64,000 bases of DNA from Gambelia wislizenii (taxonomy: Eukaryota; Chordata; Lepidosauria; Squamata; Crotaphytidae). The DNA is taken from assembly GCA_030847615.1 (NCBI GenBank), contig JAUMIR010000001.1:159189001-159253000 (forward strand). The letters are read 5' to 3'. Of this stretch, positions 34,549 to 44,936 are shown piece after piece. The notes beneath the pieces were generated by a model. That model was not told the DNA's origin and made no database searches. It saw only the letters and a list, made by a program, of their open reading frames with translations. How positions within the stretch are numbered: the first letter of the stretch is position 1; each line of letters begins with the position of its first letter. The position numbers and the translations under genes are program-made.

Positions 34549-36464
34549 CGTTCCTTCCCAAGGTGCCAGAGTTCCTCCGGAATTGTCGTCGGACCGCGGT
34601 CTGCTCCTGGCGCTAGCTCCCAGAAACGCTCGTCCTGGAATTGAGACAATGCATCTGCTATTCCGTTGTCCACCCCTGGGATATGCTTGGCTGAGAAGGA
34701 GATGTTGTTAGCCAGACAGATAAGGACAAACTTCCTGGCGAGTCACATGACCCTGTCAGATTTTGAGGACTGCTTGTTAATTATCCTGACCACCGCTTGG
34801 TTATCGCACCAGAAACAAACTCGTTTGTTCATGAATTCCTCCCGCCAAAGGCAAGCGGCCACCACAATGGGAAAAAATTCCAGGAAGGTGAGATCCCGGA
34901 GGATTCCCGACTTCCCCCAATCAGAAGGCCAACGTTGGGCGCACCAGTGCCCTCTGAAATACACCCCAAACCCCAATCCCCCAGCCGCATCGGAATGCAC
35001 CTGGAGTCCCGTCCCAAGCTCCTCCTCCCTTTGCCAAAAGGACACCCCGTTGTAACCCTCCAGGAATTGAAGCCAAACCCCCAAATCCTCCCTCACTGCC
35101 CTGGTAATGCGTAGGTGATGGTGAGGCGCCTTGGCGCCAGCCGTGACCCGCGCTAGTCTGCTGCAAAAAGCCCTGCCCGGTGAGATGACCCTGCAAGCGA
35201 AGTTGAGATGCCCCAGCAGGGACTGGATTTCCTTCAATGTGGCCTTCTCCCTGCTCAGCAGGTGGTGCAGCATGCTTCGGATGCCTTCCAGCTTGTCCCC
35301 CGAGAGTCGCGAGACTTCCGCCACTGAGTCTAGTTCGATCCCCAAGTAGATCATGGAGCTGGACAGATCCACAGTCTTGTCCGGTGCCAGGGGAACCCCA
35401 AATTCACGAGCCAGCTCCTGGAAGGAATTAAGCAAAAAACCGCACTCCTCCCCCCCTGCTGGCCCCATCATTAAGAAATCATCCAGGTAGTGGGTGACCG
35501 AGGAGAGCCCGGTACGAAACCGCAAGACCCATTCCAGGAAGGTGCTGAATGCCTCGAAGGCATGGCAACTGATGGAGCAGCCCATGGGGAGGGCCATGTC
35601 ATAATACCACTGCCCCTGGAACGTGAAACCTAGCAGGCAGTGGTCGTCAGGGTGCACCAGGAGTAGCCGGAAAGCCGACTGAATGTCGCACTTTGCCATA
35701 AGGGCGCCTCAGCCACAATCCCTTACTAGACGTACTGCCTGATCAAAAGTCGCATAACGCACTGAACAGAGTTCGGGTGGGATAGCGTCGTTGACCGAGG
35801 ATCCCCTGGGGTAAGATAGATGGTGGATAAGCCTGTACTCCCCAGGGGCCTTCTTAGGTACAACGCCCAATGGGGATACCCTGAGGTTGGCCATGGGGGG
35901 TGAGGGGAAGGGGCTGGCCACCCTGCCGGTGGCACATTCCTTCGCAATTTTTGCAGCGACAACCTCAGGTAAGGCAGCTGCTGACTTGAGGTTACCGGAT
36001 GTGGTGGCCAGCCTGGGTCCCACTGCCGGAATTCTGAAACCGGCTGAGAACCCCTCAGCGAGGTAGCGGGCGGCCTGCCTGTCTGGGTAGGTGTCTAGCC
36101 AGGGTAGCATGGCCTGCAGCCTGACGGGGGTGAAAGCCATGCGGGGAGGAACCTGGGGGGCCCTAACTTTTCCCGCCTTGCCCGGCACCATTTCCAGACC
36201 TGGCCTCCCTTTTGGCGCCAGCGGAAGCAGGGCGTCCGGAATGAAAGGGCTGGGTGGAAGGCCCCGCCCGGGGGCAGCTGGTCTTGGGGTGACTTCCATT
36301 ACAGTTCTCGCAGTAGTGCTCGAACTTGCAACGCGAGCGGGAGCATTTCCCAGCGTTGTATTCCCAGCAGACCAGGCGTCTGTGGTCCTTTCTCTTGGGC
36401 AGCTTACTGGTTTCCGACTTTCCCTTAATGTGAGACCCCACAATAACCAGCCACAGCTTGTCAT
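34545..36464 (-). pseudogene. DIRS reverse transcriptase-RNase H with two premature stops
   Basis: One frame from 36464 to the terminal TGA (34547-34545), interrupted by TGA at 35711-35709 and TGA at 34745-34743; the frame is otherwise open. RT core: NLRVSPLGVVPKK, YRLIHHLSYPRG, then (after the stop) MAKCDIQSAFRLL (motif A), ALPMGCSISCHAF and HYLDDFLMMG (YLDD at 35490-35479). RNase H: VHSDAAGGLGFG, TFLEFFPIVVAA, FWCDNQAVVRI, then KHIPGVDNGIADALS after the second stop. Both stops are TGA where arginine CGA would fit (CG-R-GALMAK; VM-R-LARK), matching CpG deamination. The start is uncertain: the first 100 codons overlap gag in another frame. It would copy the element RNA to DNA. Confidence 0.9.
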
Positions 36465-37544
36465 TGATCAGATCCCACCTGGCCCTGGTGTTGCGTGATG
36501 CCCGCTTACGAAAGGCTGCATCGTACTTGATGGCAGCCAATTCCCCGGCAAGAGCCCTGGCCTTGAGCACATTGCTCAAATGGTTGGCAAGGTGCCATCC
36601 CCTTTCCGGGTAGGCAGATCCAACCACTCCCATGAACACCGTGTACCCTGCCAACCAATTGAAAAATGTACGCTCGACCGGGTCGGGCTTTGCCTTGTCC
36701 CCACCCTTGTCCCTCTTGGGAGTGCTGCCCACCTCCCCTTCCGGCTTCAGTAGGGTGAAGATATCGACATCATATCCTCTTAGGATATTATCTCTAACCT
36801 TCCTGTCTAGGTGGATCCCGGGCGGATCCTCGTTATCCTGGAACAGGCTGGGGGTGCTGGGAGAAGCCGCCCCGTCTCGCCAGGCCCTGGTTGGCTCAGA
36901 GGTGGAAGAACTATGTGACTTATGGGCCCTAATGGCCCAGGCTGGCAAACCCGGGACTGAGGCGGCCACCTTCCAGTACCCCACCCTTTCCAAATCCTCA
37001 TCGGAAGACTCACCGGATGATCCATCGCTGTCTGACTCCCGCAGCCTTTTTTGCTTGGATCGCCTCTTCCTCCCTGCTTGCTTGGCCTTCTTACTCTTCC
37101 CCCTTCCTCCTGTTGAGCGCTCAGGTGAAGAGGTGGGAGAAGAGGACAGGCTGGTGTAACTCCTGTGGGGGGAGCGCCGCTTGCGTTGCCGCCCAGACGA
37201 TTTAGCTGCCTGGGGTGGTTCACCCGTCTGTGCCGTGACCTGGGATGCCTCACCACTGCTGGGCCCCACGGCATCTGGCCCACCTGCTCCCTGCTGGACC
37301 TCAGCTCCCCCATCTGTTCTGCCAGCAGTGCCACCGCCTGGGTCAGCTCCTGGAGGTTGGGAGCCTTCCTCCCGGACAGCAGACTCAGGGCGGTTGCCGG
37401 TTGGTTAGCCTTGCGCACGCTGGGGTTTCCAGCTGCCGCCGCCTTGCACCCCTTAGGGGCCAGCTCTGCCCAAGATCTGGGTGCCCTGCCAGTCTGTGCC
37501 CTTGTGATGGGCCCATTGGGCTGGGACCTCTTCTTTGCTGGCAT
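36163..37544 (-). pseudogene. DIRS gag-like protein, one frameshift
   Basis: Start MPAKKRSQPNGPITRAQTG at 37544 reads to about 37270 (NLQELTQAVALLAEQMGELR), where a 1-nt indel shifts to the frame that continues to 36163. The second part has a basic/serine-rich region (RQRKRRSPHRSY, KKAKQAGRKRRSKQKR), an acidic patch, a conserved block (FFNWLAGYTVFMGVVGSAYP, KYDAAFRKRAS) and a C-terminal Cys/His finger (VCWEYNAGKCSRSRCKFEHY then CENCNGSHPKTSCPR). Such fingers occur in DIRS gag and suggest nucleic-acid binding. About 460 residues if the shift is ignored. Confidence 0.78.
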
Positions 37545-37589
37545 GGCCCTGTAATGTGTGATGCTAAGTGATTTCAGCTCTTATCTGCT

Positions 37590-37703
37590 TGGCTTGTCCG
37601 CTCAAAGGTATATCTCTCTGGCTTGTCCGCCCCCTGGTCCTGGCTTGTCCGCCCCGTCTGTTCTACTGGCTTGTCCGCCCTGTATTTTCCTGGCTTGTCC
37701 GCC
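37590..37703 (-). repeat. Five spaced copies of GGCTTGTCCGC in the DIRS leader
   Basis: TGGCTTGTCCGCC or a one-base variant begins at 37590, 37619, 37641, 37667 and 37691 (spacing 22-29 bp), just upstream of the gag start in the direction of transcription. Spacers differ, so this is an iterated motif and not a simple tandem repeat. Confidence 0.9.
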
Positions 37704-38381
37704 CTTTGGCAAAAGCTGATTGCCCCACGCAATTCAGCCTGGAGACCCCCGAATGGGAGCCTCCTTACCTGCCCGCCCAGGCGCCTACCCGGTTGTAGGC
37801 CGCCTGTCCCCCCTGGGCTGCAGTCGCCGGGAGCCGCCTCCCGGATCACCCTGCTGCCGCCTTTCCAGCCCCCTCACGGGCCCGCCTCTAGCCCTGGTTG
37901 TGCTGCTGCGCGGTTGCGGGTGCTGGGAGCCGCCTCGCCGGTCCTCCCGCTCCGCCCTGGATTGCCTCCCACGGGGCCTGCCACCGCCCCTATGCCCGGC
38001 TGGGCGCTAGTGGGCCGCCCCACGCCCCGTCCGTACAGGTCCTCTTGGGAGCCCTGCCTCCCCCCAGCTCCCCGCCCCGGGAGGTGGGTCCTGACGTTGG
38101 CCCGGGTGGTCACCTGTTGACCCCCCCGGCCGGTGGCCACGAGCCGCCTCACCTGCCACCCGCAGCCTAACAGCCGCTTCAGCTCTTTTTGTCTCGGCCG
38201 GGTCAACCGGTCCGCTGCGCTCCGCCACCGCTCCTTCGCCCTGGACTCCTCGCCTCGCCGGTCTTGCAGCCGCTGGTCCGCTGCCGCTTCTCCTCGCCCG
38301 GCTCCGAGTCCTCCGGCTTCTTCGGGCGCTCCTTCGTCTTCGGCTCCTCAGAGCCAACTGCCTGCTGCCGGCTCCAGGCAG

Positions 38382-38535
38382 CCAATAAATACCCGGCCAG
38401 CGGACCAGAAGGAAAACTGCGAGGCGCAGTCTCCTCTCCCTCAGCCAATCAGAGAGCCGGAAAGATCCAGCTCTCTCATTGGCTGTGGCGCCTGGTGGAC
38501 AGCCAATCAGAGAGGGGGAGCCCTTCCCTGATTGG
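38382..38535 (-). promoter_or_regulatory. CCAAT-box cluster and TATA-like box, likely DIRS promoter
   Basis: CCAAT at 38445-38449 and 38503-38507, ATTGG at 38478-38482 and 38531-38535: four NF-Y-type boxes, alternating strand, 25-33 bp apart. AGCCAATCAGAGAG and CTCTCTCATTGGCT are inverted partners. Downstream for leftward transcription is GGTATTTATTGG (38394-38383), a weak TATA-like word that contains a fifth CCAAT. Transcription toward gag is inferred. Confidence 0.65.
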
Positions 38536-38660
38536 CTGTTGCCCGATCCCTCTCCTATCCAGTGGAGCTGGCTAGGAGAGGGCCTCAGAGAAGAAAGATG
38601 GCGGCGCCCATGCCGCCATGTGGAAGGCGCTCCGGTGGGGCTCCCCTGGCCGCAACACGC

Positions 38661-39989
38661 CGCAGGATGAGTCCCACAGCCGCATCTTCACCTGATGCCA
38701 GATTTGCAGATCTTTGCTTAAACACACACATATGTAAAGGCATTCATTCTGCACCCTGCCCTTATCACATCGGCAAAACTGGTTCTTGAGGTGAGATGCT
38801 TGTTTCTTCTTCTTTAAAACTGTCAGTCTACTCAGTTTACTTGGTAAGTACTTCACCGAATGGTGTTATTTAAAATTTAAGCTTAGATCTGCTAATTTGT
38901 GACAGAGATCTCTACCTCTACTCCTTTCTTCTCCCCTAATGAATTGGCAGCATACAGGGTTCCCAGCTCTCTGAGCCTGGACCCTCTTCTCCAGTCTTCT
39001 GGGTGTAGGTGAGGAATCTCAGGGTGAGAGCAGTGTCTTGAAAAGAGTGGGTGAGTATGTGTGTGGACATGTATACTCATGCATATTACTGTGTATTTGC
39101 TAGTCCTATTGCAGAGACTGCTTTGGAATGACTGCTGTGAAGTTTCCAGGGGATCCATCTGGCTCATTTCTCCATCCTCTCCCAATAGCAGCAGGGACTA
39201 TCCCTAAATCTCAGAGTTTCAGCCCCCAAATTTCAGGGCTTGATATGCTCCTGACCTGGCAATCCTATCTTCCAATTATTATTCAAGTGGTTTTGCCTTG
39301 CTTGCTTTCAGTACTCTGACTTTGGTTTCTGCTTACCTCCTCTGAAAAGTTTCTAGGATTTTTTCCTGACTAGCAAAACATGAGATAAAGATTCATTGGA
39401 TGGCTAAGAAGCAATCGTTTTTGTACCTTAGCAGGGTTTCACACTATGCTACCTGCTTTGAACAGGTAAGAGAAGAAGTCACTTCACTGTGGTGATGGTC
39501 TTTTGGGTTGTGGGTTTTTTCCTCTACTAATGTGTTTCCAATTAATGGTAAGGGCAGCTGAGATACTGAAAATCTCCTTAATCTTAAAAACAAAGGCCCG
39601 CAATTACTCTTCCTGCCTTCCCTCCCTGTCCCCTCCCAACTTGCATTCTTTGATTAAGGTTCATTGCCAGAAAGGGATTTTATGTCCTATAATACTTTAA
39701 GAAAACTCATTTCCCCTTCCATAATGGAACTTTTAAAATAACACATCCGCAACCGTGCATGTGAGGTAATCTATTATAGAACTAATTCCATAGAGTTTTC
39801 CAACCAGAACACTGGAGCCACAATCCAGTTCTATTAATGTATTTTTGAAAGGAAACAACAACAGCCCTGAATGAATGGATTTCAAAAGTATGGAAAGTGG
39901 TAGAGGTGGACTGAGCAAAAAAAATTGCTTGAGAACTTAAGGACTGGCATTTGAGGTCAGGTAAAAGATTTCAGACATGAAAGAGAAAT
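38661..39989. other. No gene recognised
   Basis: Returns to AT-rich, unique-looking DNA after the DIRS element. AAGATGGCGGCGCC at 38595-38608 is a YY1-like word near the element edge. Open frames are below 100 codons. Confidence 0.45.
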
Positions 39990-40500
39990 GGGGCCTTTTC
40001 AGACTAAAGTAAAGGAAAGTAAAGCAGCAGGGCAGCCAGAAGGTTCCATCTTCTGTGCTGCCTTACTGCTGCACAACGTTGTTGTTCTTGCATTCTGGTC
40101 CCATGGTAGACTGAAGTAAAACCACAACTTTTTGCTTACTGGAAAAATCCTTTATCGAAAAAATGCAATTTTACTTCAGTCTCCCACAGGACCAAAATGG
40201 CTGAACACTGGAAGAATGACAACATCATGCAGTAAGGCAGCACAGAAGACAGAACCTTCCTGCTGCACTGCTGCTTTACTTCAGAAGGTGGTAGCCCCTG
40301 CATGTTTACAGCACTAATTCCACTTTAACTGCCATGGCTGCATCCTATGGAATCCTGGGATTTGTAGTTTGAAAAGAGTACTCTGGTTGAAAATGAGAAA
40401 TAATCCTCCATAAACCACAAATCCCAGCATTCCTTAGGATGGAACCATGGCAGTTACAATGAAATTATAGTGTTACAGTAGTGTAGTCTGAAAGAGCTCT
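39990..40500. mobile_element. Foldback MITE with two nested palindromes
   Basis: The outer ends GGGGCCTTTTCAGACTAAAG and the inverse of GAGCTCTTTCAGACTACAC are inverted. A first palindrome spans about 40010-40275 (GCAGCAGGGCAGCC.../...TGCTGCACTGCTGC, ATTCTGGTCCCATGG inner arms). A second spans 40328-40455 (ACTGCCATGG...AATCCTGGGATTTGTAGTTT against its inverse). No coding content. Related inner words (CCATTCTGGT, CCCATGGGACCAGAATGG) recur at 49575. Confidence 0.78.
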
Positions 40501-40599
40501 GAGATTCAGAATGCACATCAAGGACTGGAATCTACAAAACAGTGCAAAGCATGGAAATATTTGTATGGCCTTCTTCAAGGGCTTCTCTCCCCCCCCCCC

Positions 40600-41060
40600 A
40601 GCAGAATATTTACTTTGACATTGCTTGGCTTAATCTGGATGTTCTCAGGTGTTGTTGAAACAGGATTAAGGATAATGTGTACCAAGCAGGTGTGGCTATT
40701 GAACTTTCACATCCAAGTTCTAACTAATCAAGTGGTCAATTTGTGAAGCAACTGAAGGAAGATTTACATGGAACCACAAGCATGAAACCACTTATTGTCT
40801 CCGTCCTCACATGGCCAAGAAGGGGAGTGGCTTGTTCTGCACTGAGATCCCTCCAGACCAACTGAACAACAGCAGAGACAACATCTGATACAGACTGGAG
40901 GCCTGTGACTCCAACACCATCACCTTTTTTCCTTTTTTTCTTTCTCCTGTATGATTTTTTAACATCTTTTGCCTGATGAAGAAGCCAGTGGAGCTTTGAA
41001 AGCTTGCATGCTATGTTTTGTGCATTTCGGATTGCCAATATGGATATCATTCTTTTGTTT
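40600..41060 (+). mobile_element. Possible Penelope-like 3' end
   Basis: GCCTGATGAAGAAGCCAGTG GAGCTTTGAAAGCTTGCATG (40972-41011) has the form of the PLE 3' region (GATGAAG ... GAAAGCTT) seen at 23895. Upstream boundary and coding content not recognised. Confidence 0.45.
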
Positions 41061-41129
41061 TATTTCACATCCATATGTTTTCCACTAGCTAATACCAAGC
41101 AGGATGGATTAGGTGCTTAGAGGCAGTTT

Positions 41130-41440
41130 TGGGATGTATGATGGCAAACAAATGGAAATTCAAATTAGGACTTTATCAGACGAGCCCCTTAAACGATCTT
41201 TGGCTGGCATTAAAAAAATCCCATTTTTATGCCAGCGAAAGAACCCCCACCACCACACTTACCTTCCCTCCCGGCAAAGGCTTCCCTGGCAATGAAGAGG
41301 AAGTGATCGAAGCCCCGTTCACTTCCTCATTTGAAATCCTGCGAGACTTCATCGCCTGGGAAATTCAAACATAAAACAAAAAATAAAAAACAAAAAGTTG
41401 CACAATGCACAAAGACACACTTAAAAACTTCCAGGTAGCT
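41130..41440. other. Unassigned GC-intermediate segment
   Basis: Contains CCTTCCCTCCCGGCAAAGGC and GAAATCCTGCGAGACTTCAT CG. Richer in CpG than its surroundings, suggesting a fragment of a further element. No family assigned. Confidence 0.35.
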
Positions 41441-41507
41441 TCAGTTAAGTGTGCATTAGTTACATGCATGATGGACTACTGTAATCTGTACATCGGGCTG
41501 CCTTTGA

Positions 41508-42112
41508 AGACTCACGTCTACACGATTTAAATAATACATATGGCGTGCGGAAGTTCGCGCTTCGGTACAAACGGCCGTTCGGATGCACACAAATGCAAAA
41601 GAGGGGGCCCCCGGTTTTCCACCCTGAAATACACACACGCGGCATTCGGGAGGGAAAGCAGATCGCAAATAGAAATCCGTACGCCGTTCGGATGGCTGAC
41701 GGGTCTGTACGGTCCGTTCGCACACATACGAACAGGCAGGGTAATCTGATTGGCTGGCTGAGTAGAGGGGGCAGGGCTAGCACGGAGGGGAATTGGGAGC
41801 GGCCGCCATGGTGGTTTCCTGGCTAGCGAGCGTCCGGTAAGTCCGTGAATTTAAATGTTTATTTATTTTTATTTTATATTGTAAATACGGAAAAACGGCT
41901 GTCCACAAACCAGGAACCTTAAAAAAAAAAAGCGGCGGGAGATTTAAAACTGCCGCTTGGCTTGCTCGCTCCAGCCAGCTTCGGGAAGAGGGAGTCATAC
42001 GGAGCTTAGGGGGTTTAAAAATCGTATAGCCGGTTCGTATGCATACGAACGACAGGCTGTTCGTATTTTTTGCCCCCCATATGGATTTTTTTATAATCGT
42101 ATAGCCGCACCC
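41508..42112 (+). mobile_element. TIR element with promoter/first-exon-like cargo, copy B
   Basis: About 605 bp, inverted relative to copy A (20428-21024). Ends GTCTACACGATT (41515) and the inverse of GGGTGCGGCTATACGATT. Carries ATTGG (41749-41753), GGGGGCAGGGC (41766-41776), GCGGCCGCCATGG (ATG 41808-41810) and CCG|GTAAGT (41837-41842). No transposase. Confidence 0.82.
41749..41842 (+). promoter_or_regulatory. CCAAT / GC-box / Kozak ATG / splice-donor block, copy B
   Basis: GCCGCCATGG is a perfect Kozak context and also YY1-like. The frame from ATG stays open for nine codons to the GTAAGT donor. Same order as copy A. The GC box has one C-to-T/G-to-A-type change. Activity inferred only. Confidence 0.5.
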
Positions 42113-42193
42113 TCATTCAGAAACTCTAACTGGTACAGAATATCTCCCTAAATGTGGCATGGATATTCCACAGAATTGCTGATGTACTCCAGT

Positions 42194-42979
42194 TCATTGT
42201 AATGGAGCTTTTGTAGGATAATTTATTGCTAGACTATATAATTTGGTGGGGGGAAGGGAAATAATGGTGGGAAATGATGGGACTGGTGAAACTGGAGAGG
42301 AAACAGGCCTTGGCCTATTTTTTGAGCAGATTATTTCTTTACTTCTTACTACAATCAAAACTTTCCTTGTTGTTAATATGGTCACATCTATTCTTTGTTC
42401 TAGTCTAGGTGGCCTTTTCAAAATAGAAACAAAGTCAAGATTATAAAGGTTAAAATCTACATCCATACAAATAACACCTGGTTCCATGGGAGCTGAAGCT
42501 ATTAAGAGACATGTACCGTATGGCGCCAAACAGTTTTGTTTGATTTGCTCAGGCTTTTGAGTCCCAACAAGATGATTTGGTACCAGAGGCTTTACAAAAA
42601 TTATAGGCACACTTTCAAGCAGTGGCAGTTTATGGATTGGGTGGTGTGGTGGGGGTTCTCACTTTCTCAGACCACAAGCCATCACAGCTTGTTAGACTAT
42701 GGCTGGCATCCTATTAGTGACATACACAAGTGTAAGTCATGTTAAAAATGCAGGGCGAATTGCTTGCCATTGTGCAATGGACATATTCTACTGACCGTGG
42801 TAGAACTGGAGTTATGCATTAAATTATGAGTTTTAAAGTATGCTTCCATTGTTTTTAATGAGCATTGGTTATAGATACTCTTTTAATTGATGTGATGTGT
42901 TTTTAACTGATGTTATATATCCAATGTGTTGTTATATTTTAATCTGTTGTTTGATGTTCTAGCTTCAGTCTGTAGGGCT
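42194..42979. other. No gene recognised; one 138-codon minus-strand frame
   Basis: The frame 42610-42194 (MPIIFVKPLVPNHLVG start) has no domain I recognise and no neighbouring coding blocks. A chance frame is the default reading. The rest is AT-rich. Confidence 0.35.
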
Positions 42980-42995
42980 GTTACGCCTCCCTATA

Positions 42996-44936
42996 CAGTC
43001 GTCCCTTCACATTCGTGGGGGTTCCGTTCCGCGGACCACCGCGAATGTGAAAAATCCGCAAATAAGGACTCCCCTCCCCCCTCCCTCCCCAGGCCTTTGC
43101 GGGGCCTTGCTAGGCCCCGCGGAGGTCTCCCTGGCCCTCCCTCCCCCCTCCCCAGGCCGTCGCGGGGCCTTCCTAGGCCCCGCGGAGGTCTCCCCGGCCC
43201 TCCCTCCCTCCCTCTCCAGGCCTTCGCGGGGACTTACTAGGCCCCGCGGAGGTCTCCCCGGCCCTCCCTCCCTCCCTCTCCAGGCCTTCACGGGGCCTTC
43301 CTAGGCCCCGCGGAGGTCTCCCCGGCCCTCCCTCCCCCTCCCCAGGCCTTTGCGGGGCCTTCCTAGGCCCCGCGGAGGTCTCCCCGGCCCTCCCTCCCTC
43401 TCCAGGCCTTCGCGGGGCCTTCCTAGGCCCCGCGGAGGTCTCCCTGGCCCTCCCTCCCCCCTCCCCAGGCCGTCGCGGGGCCTTCCTAGGCCCCGCGGAG
43501 GTCTCCCCGGCCCTCCCTCCCTCCCTCTCCAGGCCTTCGCGGGGACTTACTAGGCCCCGCGGAGGTCTCCCCGGCCCTCCCTCCCTCCCTCTCCAGGCCT
43601 TCACGGGGCCTTCCTAGGCCCCGCGGAGGTCTCCCCGGCCCTCCCTCCCTCTCCAGGCCTTCGCGGGGCCTTCCTAGGCCCCGCGGAGGTCTCCCCAGCC
43701 CTCCCTCCCCCCTCCCCAGGCCTTCGCGGGGCCTTCCTAGGCCCCGCGGAGGTCTCCCCGGCCCTCCCTCCCCCCTCCCCAGGCCTTCGCGGGGCCTTCC
43801 TAGGCCCCGCAGAGGTCTCCCCAGCCCTCCCTCCCTCCCTCTCCAGGCCTTCGTGGGGCCTTCCTAGGCCCCGCGGAGGTCTCCCCGGCCCTCCCTCCCC
43901 CCTCCCCAGGCCTTTGCGGGGCCTTCCTAGGCCCCGCGGAGGTCTCCCTGGCCCTCCCTCCCTCCCTCTCCAGGCCTTCGCGGGGGCTTCCTAGGCCCCG
44001 CGGAGGTCTCCCCAGCCCTCCCTCCCCCCTCCCCAGGCCTTCGCGGGGCCTTCCTAGGCCCCGCGGAGGTCTCCCCAGCCCTCCCTCCCTCCCTCTCCAG
44101 GCCTTCGCGGGGGCTTCCTAGGCCCCGCGGAGGTCTCCCCAGCCCTCCCTCCCCCCTCCCCAGGCCTTCGCGGGGCCTTCCTAGGCCCCGCGGAGGTCTC
44201 CTCGGCCCTCCCTCCCTCCCTCTCCAGGCCTTCGCGGGGCCTTCCTAGGCCCCGCGGAGGTCTCCCCAGCCCTCCCTCCCCCCCTCCCCAGGCCTTCGCG
44301 GGGCCTTCCTAGGCCCCGTGGAGGTCTCCCCGGCCCTCCCTCTCCCCTCCCCAGGCCTTCGCGGGGCCTTCCTAGGCCCCGCGGAGGTCTCCCCAGCCCT
44401 CCCTCCCCCCCTCCCCAGGCCTTCGCCGGGGCCTTCCTAGGCCCTGCGGAGGTCTCCCCGGCCCTCCCTCCCTCCCTCTCCAGGCCTTCGCGGGGCCTTG
44501 CTAGGCCCCGCAGAGATCTCCCCGGCCCTCCCTCCCTCCCTCCCTCTCCAGGCCTTCGCGGGGCCTTGCTAGGCCCCGCGGAGGTCTCCCCGGCCCTCCT
44601 TCCCTCCCTTCCCAGGCCTTTGCGGGGCCTCCGGAGGGCCTCCGGGGGACCCGCGAAGGCCTCCCCACCCCTCCCCAGGCCTTCGCGGCACCTCCGGAGG
44701 GCCTCCGGGCGTCCCGCGAAGGCCTCCCCACCCCTCCCCAGGCCTTCATGGGGCCTACGGAGCGCCTCCGGGGCCCCCGTGGAGGCCTCCCCGGGCCTCC
44801 CCGCTCCCTCCAGGTCTTTTCACGGGGCCTCTGGAGGCCCCGTGTCACGGTTTTGGGGGGCCCCGGGGGGGCCCTCCCAAAACCGCGAATAACCAAAACC
44901 GCAAATGTCAAGTTCGCGAATGTGGAGGGACAACTG
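42996..44936. mobile_element. Tigger-like element expanded by an internal minisatellite
   Basis: 1941 bp between CAGTCGTCCCTTCACATTCG and the inverse of CAGTTGTCCCTCCACATTCG, flanked by TA (42994-42995, 44937-44938). Sub-terminal GCGAATGTGAAAAATCCGC and its right counterpart CAAAACCGCAAATG are remnants of the Tigger body. Almost everything between is the GC-rich tandem array. No transposase. Confidence 0.88.
43085..44820. repeat. GC-rich minisatellite, unit about 57-68 bp
   Basis: About 27 units built from AGGCCTTCGCGGGGCCTTCC, TAGGCCCCGCGGAGGTCTCC and CCGGCCCTCCCTCC-type spacers. Length varies mainly in the CCCTCC run. Nearly every unit contains GCGGGGCCT-TCCT-AGGCCCCGC, a perfect 9-bp stem with a 4-base loop. 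The last few units (from about 44620) diverge (GGGGCCTCCGGAGGGCCTCC). Open frames of P/R/G on both strands come from the repeat and are not genes. Confidence 0.95.

Larger units (their letters stand above)
33090..38660 (-). mobile_element. DIRS-type tyrosine-recombinase retroelement
   Basis: About 5.5 kb, GC- and CpG-rich against an AT-rich background. In transcription order (right to left): CCAAT cluster (38535-38445), a long 5' region with a repeated GGCTTGTCC word, gag (37544-36163), overlapping RT-RNase H (36464-34545), overlapping tyrosine recombinase (about 34600-33637), and a 3' region with a 14-bp tandem repeat. Gag-RT-RH-YR without integrase or LTRs is the DIRS arrangement; no methyltransferase region is visible after RNase H. 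The ends are uncertain: GTTGCGGGCCAGAGTG at 33092 and CTCCCCTGGCCGCAAC at about 38641-38656 are weakly inverted and may be terminal repeats. Confidence 0.88.
41440..42190 (+). pseudogene. L2 LINE fragment split by the promoter-carrying TIR element
   Basis: 41466-41506 reads MDYCNLYIGLPLKT. Homology resumes at 42115 with IQKL-stop-LVQN, the expected next part of L2 (KLQLVQN). Only a short stretch of the RT C-terminus is present. Confidence 0.75.

Noticed and set aside
37165..37571. Frameshift in DIRS gag as programmed frameshifting
   Set aside because: No slippery heptamer or downstream structure evident near 37270, and the wrong-frame product is unlike gag; a 1-nt indel is simpler.
37590..37703. 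CRISPR-like array (five short repeats with 10-16 base spacers)
   Set aside because: Repeats are only 11-13 bases with irregular short spacers inside a eukaryotic retroelement leader; no cas genes.
33178..38206. Many plus-strand and alternate-frame open frames of 60-165 codons
   Set aside because: Shadows of the GC-rich DIRS genes and leader on the opposite strand; they lack domain similarity.
38595..38660. Host gene promoter next to AAGATGGCGGCGCC
   Set aside because: No host exon is recognisable to the right; the sequence lies at the DIRS edge and fits element DNA.
42194..42610. 138-codon minus-strand frame, isolated
   Set aside because: No recognised domain, no neighbouring coding blocks. 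With this much sequence a few such chance frames are expected.
43007..43604. Long proline/arginine/glycine-rich open frames on both strands (up to 143 codons; similar at 44501-44980)
   Set aside because: Products of the GC-rich minisatellite; period not tied to codon constraints, open on both strands, no domain.
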